In this document: piece by piece, positions 33,701-41,804 of the stretch
Position numbering within the stretch: the first letter of the stretch is position 1
Layout of the letters: each line of letters begins with the position of its first letter
Assembly (NCBI RefSeq): GCF_029892785.1
Contig: NZ_JARXXA010000001.1
Location: 310,001 to 374,000 of the forward strand
Direction: 5' to 3'
Source: Parabacteroides sp. PH5-46
GTDB lineage: Bacteria > Bacteroidota > Bacteroidia > Bacteroidales > Tannerellaceae
DNA: 64,000 bases
Notes under the pieces: model-generated
Database searches by the model: none
What the model was told of the DNA's origin: nothing
The model's input: the letters and a program-made list of their open reading frames with translations, nothing else
Program-made: the position numbers and the translations under genes

Positions 33701-36336
33701 GAGAAGCCGGTTCGGCTCCTACCATGCTGAGCTTCAAGACGGATAAAGAAACATATACTCCGGGAGAAAAAATGCAGGTTACCTTCCCCTCACCTGAAGG
33801 AAGCCGTGCTATCGTAAATATAGAGAATGGCTCAAAGGTATTGGCTATCAGTGAACACCTTTGCCAGGCCGGGGAAACAACCCTCCAGATAGAGGTAACA
33901 CTCGAAATGCAGCCGAATGCCTATATTTACATCACCTTATTACAGCCCTACGGCAATACCACGAATGACTTGCCGATTCGCCTGTATGGTGTTGTGCCCT
34001 TTAATGTAAATTCGCCGGACAGCTATCTGCATCCTGTTATCAGCACTTCGACAGCCGAGTTTAAACCGGAAGAAAAGTACAGTGTAACAGTTTCCGAAGA
34101 GAAAGGACGCCAGATGGCTTATACCTTGGCGATTGTAGACGAAGGTCTACTGGATCTGACCCGTTTCCCAACCCCCAACCCCTGGAAAGCCTTTAATGCA
34201 AGAGAAGCCCTGGGTGTATCTACCTGGGACTTGTACAACAGTGTATTAGGCGCTTACGGAGGACGTATCGAGCAGTTGTTCAGCATAGGGGGGGACGATG
34301 CCCTGAATAAAGGTCCGAAAGCCATTGTAAACCGCTTCAAACCGGTGGTACAGTTTGAAGGGCCTTTCCTCTTGAAAAAGGGAGAAAAGAAACGTCATAC
34401 CTATACGATGCCTAATTATAACGGACGGGTACGTGTGATGGTAATTGCCGGTGACGGCTCGGCTTATGGACACACGGAGAAGAGTGTCATGGTACGTAAG
34501 CCTGTCATGTTGCTGGGTACATTGCCTCGTGTGATAGGTGTAGGCGAAGAAATGGCTGTTCCGGCTACTGTATTTGCTACTGAAAATAATGTAGGAAATG
34601 TAAAGGTATCTATTACCTGCTCTGACAATATGGAGATCATAGGCAGTTCTACACACGACTTGAACTTCAGCCAGATAGAAGATAAGCAAGCCTTGTTCCG
34701 CATCCGGGTGAAAGACCAGGCCGGAGCTGCCAAGGTAACAATAACAGCCAGCGGTAAAGGAGAGAAATCCGTTTACGAAACAGATATAGAGATACGCTCG
34801 GTACGCCGTCCGCTGAAGAAGCTCCAAGCTTTTACATTGGATGCCGGAAAAACATGGAAAGAGTCGCTTAGCTTACCGGGAGTAAGCGGTACCAACTCGC
34901 TGATGCTTGAGATGTCGGATGTTCCGCCTCTCAACCTGGCCTCACGTCAGCAATTCCTGCTGGGATATCCGCACGGATGCCTGGAACAGATCACCTCTAA
35001 GGCCTTCCCGCAGCTGTATCTGAAAGAGTTTGCTTCTCTATCTAAGAAACAGGAGGCCTCTGTAGAAACGGCTGTTAAATCGGTACTGCAACGCTATCGC
35101 TCCTACCAGATGGCCGAAGGAGCATTTGCTTACTGGCCGGGCGGTTCAAGCAGCAATGGCTGGGGAACGGTATATGCTACTCACTTTATGGTTGAAGCAG
35201 GAAACAGAGGATATCTGGTGCCCGATGCCATCAAGCGGAATGCCCTTAATTACCTGAAAAAATCAGCCCGTAACTGGAAACAGGTATCCAATTCATATTA
35301 CTACCATTCGGAAGAGATGATACAAGCCTATCGCCTATATGTACTGGCATTGGCCACACAACCCGAACTGGGAGCCATGAACCGCCTGAAAGAAAGCACA
35401 AAACTAGGCAATACAAGCCGCTGGATGCTTGCTGCAGCTTATGCCCTGGTAGGACGGGAAGACGTAGGCAACGAGATCATAGCCAGCACAACAGCGCAAA
35501 CAGACAGTTATACCTCCTACGATTATACCTATGGTAGTACCTTCCGCGATATGGGTATCCGCTTGCAGACGCTCAGTATACTGAAAAAGGGACAAGAGGC
35601 TTCTGCCCTTATCCGGCAGATATCGGACATATTATCGTCTGAAACCTGGCTAAGTACACAGGAAACAGCTTATGCACTGATTGGTGTTTCCAGCTATATG
35701 AGCCGGTATAAAACTTCTGACAATCTAAGCTTTAGCTATACCTGTAATGGTCAGTCACAATCGATTGGCACAAACAAGAATATCTGGTCGGAAACACTGT
35801 TTGACACAGGCAATTCAACAGCCAGTCTGGAAGTGAAAAACGAAACGAAAGGTACACTCTTCGGACGCGTTGTTATGGAAGGCATACCCGAACAAGGGGA
35901 AGAAACAGCTTATGCCAACGGTATCACCCTGAGTGTAAGTTATCAGGACGCAAGCGGTAAAACCGTAGATGTAAGCAAGCTGGAGCAGGGTACCAACTTT
36001 ACAGCTGTTGTAACGGTACGAAACCCATCTCCGCAGCAGATACAAAACCTGGTAATTACGGAAATATTCCCGGCCGGCTGGGAGATACTGAATACCCGCT
36101 TTCTGCACGAGGATACCCAAGCTACAACCACAGACGGTATCAGCTATCAGGATATTCGCGACGATAGGGTTTATACCTATATAGACCTACTCCGTTCGGG
36201 TAAGCATGTAACAGTACAGATCAACCTGACTACCGCATATGCCGGCAGCTTCTACCTGCCTCCTGTATATTGCGAAGCCATGTACGATAACCTGACACAA
36301 GCCAACACCGTAGGCCGGATGGTTACTGTAGAGTAA
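30799..36336 (+). CDS. Alpha-2-macroglobulin family lipoprotein with intact thioester
   Basis: The 1845-residue protein starts with a lipoprotein signal (LFILLLSGCKSKS). A chain of macroglobulin beta-domains (MG1-MG10 region) makes up most of the length, with GDRGVWRPGDTLFLSF and the bait-region/MG7 stretch KYSVTVSEEKGRQMAYTLAIVDEGLL. The thioester motif CLEQ is present as Cys1394-Gln1397 (GYPHGCLEQ). A toroid domain follows, with a beta-rich receptor-binding-like end. Bacterial versions trap proteases that attack the cell envelope. Many are paired with a class C penicillin-binding protein gene; none adjoins this one, though a GT51 gene lies 3.6 kb downstream. Confidence 0.95.
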   Translation: MFKPFHLLLAVCLFILLLSGCKSKSVDKEGLPFSPYVEAFTSGKVSRFSPAFLIFNEDLAAGKMENADVGKYMKIKPEVKGEFAFENNRTLVFRPAEALNRDTEYTITADMGYFFDAQGSDKLFTFKFTTLPLVIRANLESININPDNENGYDFVFTVSTPDRETPETIESLIKVSEKAELEWVHNADEKSHQLTIKNIVSDTDGGRILKLSVASNKLGVKEENIISSNVPAMNDFSIYELKFVKEPERYIEVTFTDPLDESQGLEGLAYIKGNQNETVQREDNKLRLFPDVKRVGAQTIFLSSSIKSKNGRTLGRDIEEEIEIIDALPDVKFTGEGTIIPQSQDLNVPFQAVYLRGVVVRVIKVLEKNMGQFLQYNSLGGTNELMRVGRLVMRKTIFLDEEGEGNLSEWKTYALKLNDLITPEPGAIYRIELSYNRDLSAYPCDDIVQKTKEQLLAEDAVKFKEESAKFDEGGYYYYYGDVDYDDYEYYDRENPCSTSYYYNKVRAKNILATNLGLMAMMGGNNEMTAIVHNLITTYPEKGVNVSLYNYQHQVIGSGITDDKGQVKMSLTQGRPYYMIASLDKQRSYMRIDPGSSLSLSSFDVSGEVVQKGIKGFIYGDRGVWRPGDTLFLSFMLNDKLKSIPANHPVTMELLNPLGQSYLRKTVTHNELGLYSFPMPTESDAPTGVWNATVQVGGVTFSKNIRIETIKPNRLKINLTIPEKPALRAESVRIPLHTEWLHGAVARNLKYDIQGVFTSTKTSFKNYVNFQFDDPAKVFSSEESKLIEGVTDNVGDASIDARFDVGNSAPGMLMASLTTRVFEESGEFSIDGSSILYSPYKRYVGIKSPQTDKTQLVTDKDHTFEVVSVDYEGKPSPTDLKIEVYKTSWYWWWNSSNEQLANYISDSYYSPREELEIKTDANGKGSFKLNMAYEEWGTYLIRVLDENGNHSTGIMSYFDWPDYGTLRNREAGSAPTMLSFKTDKETYTPGEKMQVTFPSPEGSRAIVNIENGSKVLAISEHLCQAGETTLQIEVTLEMQPNAYIYITLLQPYGNTTNDLPIRLYGVVPFNVNSPDSYLHPVISTSTAEFKPEEKYSVTVSEEKGRQMAYTLAIVDEGLLDLTRFPTPNPWKAFNAREALGVSTWDLYNSVLGAYGGRIEQLFSIGGDDALNKGPKAIVNRFKPVVQFEGPFLLKKGEKKRHTYTMPNYNGRVRVMVIAGDGSAYGHTEKSVMVRKPVMLLGTLPRVIGVGEEMAVPATVFATENNVGNVKVSITCSDNMEIIGSSTHDLNFSQIEDKQALFRIRVKDQAGAAKVTITASGKGEKSVYETDIEIRSVRRPLKKLQAFTLDAGKTWKESLSLPGVSGTNSLMLEMSDVPPLNLASRQQFLLGYPHGCLEQITSKAFPQLYLKEFASLSKKQEASVETAVKSVLQRYRSYQMAEGAFAYWPGGSSSNGWGTVYATHFMVEAGNRGYLVPDAIKRNALNYLKKSARNWKQVSNSYYYHSEEMIQAYRLYVLALATQPELGAMNRLKESTKLGNTSRWMLAAAYALVGREDVGNEIIASTTAQTDSYTSYDYTYGSTFRDMGIRLQTLSILKKGQEASALIRQISDILSSETWLSTQETAYALIGVSSYMSRYKTSDNLSFSYTCNGQSQSIGTNKNIWSETLFDTGNSTASLEVKNETKGTLFGRVVMEGIPEQGEETAYANGITLSVSYQDASGKTVDVSKLEQGTNFTAVVTVRNPSPQQIQNLVITEIFPAGWEILNTRFLHEDTQATTTDGISYQDIRDDRVYTYIDLLRSGKHVTVQINLTTAYAGSFYLPPVYCEAMYDNLTQANTVGRMVTVE

Positions 36337-36356
36337 AAGACGGAATTATATAAACG

Positions 36357-36390
36357 AAAAGAGGTACGCTATCCAAAGTGTACCTCTTTT
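36357..36390. terminator. Bidirectional intrinsic terminator
   Basis: An 11-bp stem AAAAGAGGTAC / GTACCTCTTTT (36357-36367, 36380-36390) with a 12-base loop has A- and T-tracts on its two sides. It lies between the convergent macroglobulin and hexokinase genes and should stop transcription both ways. Confidence 0.85.
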
Positions 36391-36412
36391 TGTTTCAGCT
36401 TATGTCTTTTGA

Positions 36413-37624
36413 TCAGGATAGTGCGGCGATGGCAGATCCGATCAGGTTGGCATTGTCCATGTGGTCTATGTCTACTCTGACATCTTTGTATCCGAGTATT
36501 CCCAGTAGGTTATGCAGTTTTACCAATACGATATCTTTGTAGTTTACACCTTTTCTGTCTTCGCTCCAGAAGAGGCTTCCTTCGGCTATCAGGCGAACGC
36601 GTTTGATGTTGGGATTGCCTGTCTTCATAACCAAGATCAATCCGGCAAGAGAAGCGGCTACCAACTTGGCAGAGCGTTCATATATCCAGCGGGCTACACG
36701 TACGTATTTTTCCTTGTGTATATCGGGATAGCCCATGATATTCGTCAACTTCTGAGCATCAAATTTTTCTTCAAATTCATCAAAGGGGAATACGCTCTTG
36801 AGTATCTCGCCCAGGTACATACCTGATACTGCCTTTTCAAAGCGTTGGGCGCCAAAACTACCTGAGCTGGCGTCTACTATCTCGTCGATACTGGTTAAGT
36901 GTGGAGGATCAAAATTACCTGATTCCAGATTAATGGGTAACAAACCGGAAATGCCTTTTCCGTTTAATTTTTCAATATTTCCGGCATCTATAAAGGTAGC
37001 CATATTGGTTCCTGTACCTACGATAAGGCCGATGTATGCGTCATAGCTGCTGTCGGTAAGTCCGGCAAATAAGCTGGCTACCGTATCATTAATAACATTA
37101 GCTTTTGTGAATTGCTTTTTCCCGGCTTTATTGTTCAGATAATTTACCAGAGGGGCTCCTACCGGTTTACCGATCATGGACGGAATATTTACCCCTTTTG
37201 TCCAACGTAGCAGTGTGGCATCACCGTCGGGAAGGGAAGCTGCCGGATACGAAAAGCAATAACCAATAGGCATGGGCTCGTCTAATTTTGTTTCCAGAAT
37301 GGGGTCGCCTTGTTCTTGGTAAAGATCTTCTTCCGTAAAGCCGGGTTTCTTCATTACTGAGAGGTCTTTCTTCCAGCCGTTTTCCGGGCGAATTGTTGTT
37401 TTACCTTTTGCAAAGTCTACAGTAGCTACCCTGTAATTAGTTCCGCCCAAGTCGAGCACAAGTGCTTTACCTTCTACCTTTGCACCGGGTTCCGGAGTAA
37501 TGAATGTAGGAATGCATTGTACTTCCTGGTTTTCTTTACTCAGTCCGTCTTCTATCTTAGTTTTCAGGGACTCGGCAATTTCTTTTAACTGTTCGTTGGT
37601 CAGCTCAAAAATGTTTTCTTTCAT
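36413..37624 (-). CDS. Hexokinase, eukaryotic-type fold
   Basis: The 403-residue enzyme belongs to the hexokinase family (Pfam Hexokinase_1/2) found in Bacteroidetes rather than the ROK glucokinases. It phosphorylates glucose or a related hexose with ATP. Motifs: phosphate loop VLDLGGTNYRVATVDF (residues about 55-70), sugar-binding CFSYPAASL, catalytic Asp180 in NVINDTVASLFAG, GLIVGTGTNMATF, and a C-terminal adenosine-contact stretch (RVRLIAEGSLFW). It converges with the macroglobulin gene across a terminator and has its own promoter. It could serve sugars released by the glucan locus at the right end of the window, though no genetic link is seen. Confidence 0.93.
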   Translation of the reverse strand: MKENIFELTNEQLKEIAESLKTKIEDGLSKENQEVQCIPTFITPEPGAKVEGKALVLDLGGTNYRVATVDFAKGKTTIRPENGWKKDLSVMKKPGFTEEDLYQEQGDPILETKLDEPMPIGYCFSYPAASLPDGDATLLRWTKGVNIPSMIGKPVGAPLVNYLNNKAGKKQFTKANVINDTVASLFAGLTDSSYDAYIGLIVGTGTNMATFIDAGNIEKLNGKGISGLLPINLESGNFDPPHLTSIDEIVDASSGSFGAQRFEKAVSGMYLGEILKSVFPFDEFEEKFDAQKLTNIMGYPDIHKEKYVRVARWIYERSAKLVAASLAGLILVMKTGNPNIKRVRLIAEGSLFWSEDRKGVNYKDIVLVKLHNLLGILGYKDVRVDIDHMDNANLIGSAIAALS

Positions 37625-37654
37625 GATCAGTTTTTAATTTTATTTCAAATTCCC

Positions 37655-37662
37655 CAAAAGTA
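37655..37662 (-). promoter_or_regulatory. Putative -7 box of the hexokinase gene
   Basis: The minus strand reads TACTTTTG, a match to TAnnTTTG, 30 bases upstream of the ATG at 37624. Confidence 0.5.
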
Positions 37663-37782
37663 AGAAACTAATTTTATACCCTCCCTATATATATGTAAAA
37701 ACAAGTTAATAAAAGTACGCATGTGGCAATTTTTAGAGAGAAAAAAACAAGAATAAATAGGCCGGAAATATTTATTTCTCTC

Positions 37783-37790
37783 TACCTTTG
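37783..37790 (+). promoter_or_regulatory. Putative -7 box of the threonine dehydrogenase gene
   Basis: TACCTTTG lies 28 bases upstream of the ATG at 37819. It supports that start over an in-frame ATG at 37723, which would precede the promoter. Confidence 0.5.
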
Positions 37791-37818
37791 TCCAGAAATC
37801 TTAAAGACGCAAAACACG

Positions 37819-38772
37819 ATGAAAAATGTATTAGTAATTGGCTCTACCGGTCAAATCGGAACTGAACTTACGCTGGAACTAAGAAAACGCTACAATGGAC
37901 ATATTGTAGCCGGTTATATTCCGGGAGCCGAACCTAAAGGGGAATTATTGGAAACAGGGCCTGCGGAAGTGGTAGACATCACAAACGACAAACAAATTGC
38001 AGATGTTGTATCAAAATATAAGATTGATACAATCTACAATCTGGCTGCTTTACTTTCTGCCGTAGCCGAGGCTAAACCTCAATTGGCCTGGAAAGTTGGT
38101 ATGGATGGTTTGTTTAATGTATTGGAAGTGGCACGTGAACATAAATGTGCCGTATTTACTCCCAGTTCTATTGGTGTATTTGGCGACAATACTCCGAAAG
38201 ACAAAACTCCTCAGGATACCATCCGCAACCCACGCACTATGTATGGTGTGACAAAAGTAGGCGGAGAATTATTGAGCGATTATTATTATATTCGCTTTGG
38301 TGTGGATACCCGTTCAGTTCGCTTTCCCGGACTGATCTCTTATACAGCACCTCCGGGAGGCGGAACAACGGATTATGCCGTAGACATCTACTACGAAGCG
38401 GTGAAAGGCAATCACTTTTCTTGTCCCATTGCTGCCGGAACCTTTATGGACATGATGTATATGCCGGATGCCTTGCACGCTGCTATTCAACTGATGGAAG
38501 CCGATCCGTCACGCCTGGTTCACCGGAATGCCTTTAATATCGCTGCAATGAGCTTTGACCCGGAAATCATCTTTAATAACATAAAGAAATACATTCCTGA
38601 GTTCACGATGGAATATCAGGTAGACCCATTACGTCAGGCGATAGCCGATTCATGGCCCAATTCGTTGGATGATACCTGCGCTCGTGCCGAATGGGACTGG
38701 AATCCTGTCTACGACCTCGACACGATGACTCAGGATATGATCGCTAAACTGAAAGCAAAGTTATTAGTATAA
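37819..38772 (+). CDS. L-threonine 3-dehydrogenase, SDR/epimerase type
   Basis: The 317-residue protein is an extended short-chain dehydrogenase with the NAD-binding motif VIGSTGQIGTEL at the N-terminus and the catalytic YxxxK in MYGVTKVGGELL. Stretches VRFPGLISYTAPPGGGTTDYA and PIAAGTFMDMMYMPDAL are characteristic of the epimerase-like threonine dehydrogenases, which oxidise L-threonine to 2-amino-3-oxobutanoate. The ATG at 37819 opens the Rossmann fold directly and follows a promoter. No 2-amino-3-ketobutyrate CoA ligase gene is nearby. UDP-sugar epimerase activity is the less likely alternative. Confidence 0.87.
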   Translation: MKNVLVIGSTGQIGTELTLELRKRYNGHIVAGYIPGAEPKGELLETGPAEVVDITNDKQIADVVSKYKIDTIYNLAALLSAVAEAKPQLAWKVGMDGLFNVLEVAREHKCAVFTPSSIGVFGDNTPKDKTPQDTIRNPRTMYGVTKVGGELLSDYYYIRFGVDTRSVRFPGLISYTAPPGGGTTDYAVDIYYEAVKGNHFSCPIAAGTFMDMMYMPDALHAAIQLMEADPSRLVHRNAFNIAAMSFDPEIIFNNIKKYIPEFTMEYQVDPLRQAIADSWPNSLDDTCARAEWDWNPVYDLDTMTQDMIAKLKAKLLV

Positions 38773-38824
38773 AGTGGTACGTTGTAAGCGATAGGTGGTA
38801 TGGAAACTTATCGCTTACCACTTT
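38771..38824. terminator. Hairpin terminator, dispersed repeat copy
   Basis: Two overlapping pairings are possible: GTAAGCGATA with TATCGCTTAC (38784-38793, 38809-38818), and AAAGTGGTA with TACCACTTT (38771-38779, 38816-38824). It lies between convergent genes. Its sequence TACGTTGTAAG...TAGGTGGTATG recurs, inverted, at 50112-50173, so it belongs to a dispersed family. Confidence 0.7.
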
Positions 38825-39815
38825 CTACTTCATTCGCCAAGGGTTTTCCCTGCCGAAAGTCTTTAATATTCTGAAGGGTGGTCTCGGCTATGTTGCGCAT
38901 GGCTTCTTCGGTAAAGAATGCTTGGTGGGAGGTTACAATCACGTTGTTGAATGAAAGCAGGCGGGCAAGCATGTCATCGTCTATTATCTTGTCAGAAATA
39001 TCTTCGTAGAAGTATTCTCCCTCCTCTTCGTACACATCCAGTCCGGCAGCACCTACTTGTTTATTTTTCAAAGCCTCTATCAGGGCGTGTGTGTCGATTA
39101 GTTGTCCGCGCCCGGTATTAACGATCATGACTCCCGGTTTCATTTGGGCGATTGATTTCTCGTTGATCATGTAGTGTGTCTGTTCCGTTAAAGGACAGTG
39201 TAGGGATATGATGTCTGATTGCTTGTAAATCTCGTCTAATGTTGTATAGGTAATACCTTCTTCAGCGGCAAATTCGTAATCAGGAAACAGATCATTGGCC
39301 AAGATACGTACGCCGAATCCGTTGAGTATGTGGATCAATATCTTGGCTATCTTTCCGGTGCCTATAATACCTATTGTTTTTCCGAACATGTCGTACCCTA
39401 TCAGGCCATTCAGTGAAAAGTTTCCATCACGGGTACGCCAGTAGGCACGATGTATCTTACGATTCAGCGATAGCATCAGAGCCAGCGTGTATTCAGCTAC
39501 GGCATGAGGAGAATAAGCAGGTACGCGAACAACCTTTAGTTTTCCCTTGGCTGCTTCCAGGTCTACATTATTAAAACCTGCGCAACGCAATGCCAGCAAC
39601 TTCACTCCGTTTTCTGCCAGAGAGTTAATGACTGCAGCATCGGCTGTGTCGTTTACAAAAATGCAGACGGTATCTGCGTTTTGGGAAAGAATAACATTGT
39701 TTTGGTTAAGGTGCCCTTTATAATAGGTAATGTCAAAGCCAAATTGTTTGTTTACATTATCGAAAGATGCGATATCATATGGTTTCGCACCGAAGAAAGC
39801 AATTTTTTGTGCCAT
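38808..39815 (-). CDS. ldhA: D-lactate dehydrogenase (2-hydroxyacid dehydrogenase family)
   Basis: The 335-residue enzyme reduces pyruvate to D-lactate with NADH in fermentation. It has the split substrate domain (ALRCAGFNNVDLEAA), the NAD-binding GxGxxG stretch IGIIGTGKIAKIL, and the catalytic Arg, Glu and His in VNTGRGQLIDT, LDVYEEEGEYFYED and VTSHQAFFTEEA. The YEEEGEYFYEDIS stretch is typical of bacterial fermentative LdhA rather than of glycerate or phosphoglycerate dehydrogenases. It converges with the threonine dehydrogenase gene and is divergent from the GT51 gene, with 93 bases between starts. Confidence 0.93.
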   Translation of the reverse strand: MAQKIAFFGAKPYDIASFDNVNKQFGFDITYYKGHLNQNNVILSQNADTVCIFVNDTADAAVINSLAENGVKLLALRCAGFNNVDLEAAKGKLKVVRVPAYSPHAVAEYTLALMLSLNRKIHRAYWRTRDGNFSLNGLIGYDMFGKTIGIIGTGKIAKILIHILNGFGVRILANDLFPDYEFAAEEGITYTTLDEIYKQSDIISLHCPLTEQTHYMINEKSIAQMKPGVMIVNTGRGQLIDTHALIEALKNKQVGAAGLDVYEEEGEYFYEDISDKIIDDDMLARLLSFNNVIVTSHQAFFTEEAMRNIAETTLQNIKDFRQGKPLANEVESGKR

Positions 39816-39880
39816 AATCTGTTTTATTCTTTAAACATACAAATGTGCGCGAATGTTTCAGAAATAAAGAGAATAAAGTG

Positions 39881-39888
39881 TACTTTTG
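39881..39888 (+). promoter_or_regulatory. Putative -7 box of the GT51 gene
   Basis: TACTTTTG lies 20 bases upstream of the ATG at 39909 and argues against longer upstream starts. Confidence 0.5.
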
Positions 39889-39908
39889 CTGCGCATTACC
39901 GATTTAAA

Positions 39909-41804
39909 ATGAAGTTGACATATCAGAAATTCCGTATCGTAGCAATTATAATCCTACTTTTGTTGTTAGCGCTTTTACAGAGCGGTAATCTGTTTGTCCG
40001 ATTTCTTGTGAAGCCGGAACTACAGGCTATTGAAAAGAAATATGATGTCACGATTCAATATAATGCCATTCTGCTGAAAGGTCTGAGCAATGTGCAGATC
40101 AAAGGGCTTACCCTTACTCCCAAAGATGCCGACCGCCTACTGAAAGTCCAATCCTTTGTTGCTCATTTAGATTTCAACGAATTATTAAAGAGAAAGATCC
40201 GTATCAACAGTATGGAAGCAGACAAGGTAGAGTTCAGCCTGACAAAGGAAGGTAGCGATTCCAACTTTGATTTATTATACCGTCTGTATCCTGCCCTTTC
40301 GGAAGCAGAAGAGACGATAGCCAGCACAACGGATTATGCAGCCAAGATAGGACGCGCGTACGATATGTTATCTCTTTTGCCGGATTTCCAGCTGTCTGTA
40401 AAGAATTTGTTCGTTTCTTATCAGAAAAACGATAGGTTGTATTCTATAACTATCCCGGAACTGCTTCTGGACAAAGACAGGTTCAATATCGTGATCCAAA
40501 ACGAAGAAGGCAATACACAGAACGAGTGGATCTGCCGGGGGACCTTACAAGAAGACAAGCAGAAACTGAGCCTCCGTTTGTTTACGGAAGATCCTTCCCA
40601 AAAGATAGCTCTGCCCTTTATCAGGCAACGATGGGATGCCACGGCCTTGTTTGATACCCTGGCGCTTGAGCTGACTATCCATGATTTGCAGCCGGATGTG
40701 AAGACCCTTACAGGCAAAGGAGGCATCAAAGGATTGGTGTTGTATCAGGAAAGTATCTCGCCGGATTCTATCTACCTTGACAGAGGCTTTATCAACTACC
40801 GAGTGCATGTAGGCCCCAACTTTGCCGAGGTAGATAGCAGTGCTACGACTGTTTATTTCAACAAGCTGAAGCTGAGTCCGTACCTCAGGATAGAAAAAAA
40901 CAAGGACTGGCACATCCGGGCAGCTCTGGATAAAAAAGATTTTCCGGCAGACGATTTGTTTTCCTCCATTCCCAAAGGCTTTTTCTATAACATAGAAGGA
41001 CTAAAAGCCGAGGGGACATTGAATTACCACTTCTTGCTGGATGTTGATATGACACGTGTGGAAAACCTGCGGTTTGAGTCTTCCCTACAGTCGCACAACT
41101 TCCGGATACTCCAATACGGGAGAACCGATCTGAGGAAGATGAACAGTTCTTTCCTGCATACCATTTACGAGAAAGGCAAGCCTGTCCGTACCTTCCGGCT
41201 GGGGAGTGAGAATCCGGACTTCCGCCCCTATCGTTCTATTTCCCGTTACCTCCCGATGGCGATCATGCATGCCGAAGATGCAGGATTTATGCATCACAGA
41301 GGCTTTATACCGGATGCATTTCGTAGGTCGCTGGTGCAGGATTTGCTGGAACGTCGTTTTGCACGCGGGGGCAGCACCCTGAGTATGCAGCTGGTAAAGA
41401 ATGTGTTCCTGAGCCGCAATAAAACGATTGTCCGCAAACTGGAAGAAATTATGATCGTGTGGCTCATTGAAACCTGCAGACTTACTTCTAAAGAGCGCAT
41501 GTTTGAGGTCTACATGAATGTCATTGAGTGGGGGCCGAATGTATATGGGGTAACCGAGGCAGCCCGTTACTATTTCGGTAAAACACCCTCGCAGCTGACC
41601 TTGGGAGAGTGTGTGTTTCTGTCGTACATTATTGCTGATCCCAAGCGGGCACGCAGGCATTTTTACGGGAATGGAACCGACGTTAAACCGGCCTTTCATA
41701 TTTTTTACAGAGATGCTGTCAAACGGATGCTTCAACGGGGCTGGATCAGTCCGGCCGAGGCTGCAGCAGGAAATCCCCATGTCGCCATTATCCCATGGCG
41801 CTGA
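39909..41804 (+). CDS. GT51 peptidoglycan glycosyltransferase with AsmA-like N-terminal half
   Basis: The 631-residue protein has one N-terminal membrane helix (residues about 9-31). A long extracytoplasmic region (about 32-430) has beta-rich stretches such as IQYNAILLKGLSNVQIKGLTL that recall AsmA/TamB-type domains. A GT51 domain lies at about 440-625, with the catalytic Glu456 in HAEDAGFMHHRGF, then RGGSTLSMQLVKN, RKLEEIMIVWLIE and VYGVTEAARYYFGK. It should polymerise lipid II into glycan strands. There is no transpeptidase domain, so it is neither a bifunctional penicillin-binding protein nor a standard short monofunctional transglycosylase. Its 3' end overlaps the convergent kinase gene by 17 bases. 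Confidence 0.85.
   Translation: MKLTYQKFRIVAIIILLLLLALLQSGNLFVRFLVKPELQAIEKKYDVTIQYNAILLKGLSNVQIKGLTLTPKDADRLLKVQSFVAHLDFNELLKRKIRINSMEADKVEFSLTKEGSDSNFDLLYRLYPALSEAEETIASTTDYAAKIGRAYDMLSLLPDFQLSVKNLFVSYQKNDRLYSITIPELLLDKDRFNIVIQNEEGNTQNEWICRGTLQEDKQKLSLRLFTEDPSQKIALPFIRQRWDATALFDTLALELTIHDLQPDVKTLTGKGGIKGLVLYQESISPDSIYLDRGFINYRVHVGPNFAEVDSSATTVYFNKLKLSPYLRIEKNKDWHIRAALDKKDFPADDLFSSIPKGFFYNIEGLKAEGTLNYHFLLDVDMTRVENLRFESSLQSHNFRILQYGRTDLRKMNSSFLHTIYEKGKPVRTFRLGSENPDFRPYRSISRYLPMAIMHAEDAGFMHHRGFIPDAFRRSLVQDLLERRFARGGSTLSMQLVKNVFLSRNKTIVRKLEEIMIVWLIETCRLTSKERMFEVYMNVIEWGPNVYGVTEAARYYFGKTPSQLTLGECVFLSYIIADPKRARRHFYGNGTDVKPAFHIFYRDAVKRMLQRGWISPAEAAAGNPHVAIIPWR

Noticed and set aside
34246-34827. 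193-codon minus-strand frame inside the macroglobulin gene
   Set aside because: Antisense to an intact macroglobulin domain region, with no promoter or recognisable product.
37714-37736. Second full copy of the GCATGC array
   Set aside because: Only one arm is similar and it has an insertion; listed as a possible degenerate relative, not as a feature.
41085-41780. 231-codon minus-strand frame inside the GT51 gene
   Set aside because: The plus-strand reading contains all GT51 motifs across this stretch; the antisense product has none.
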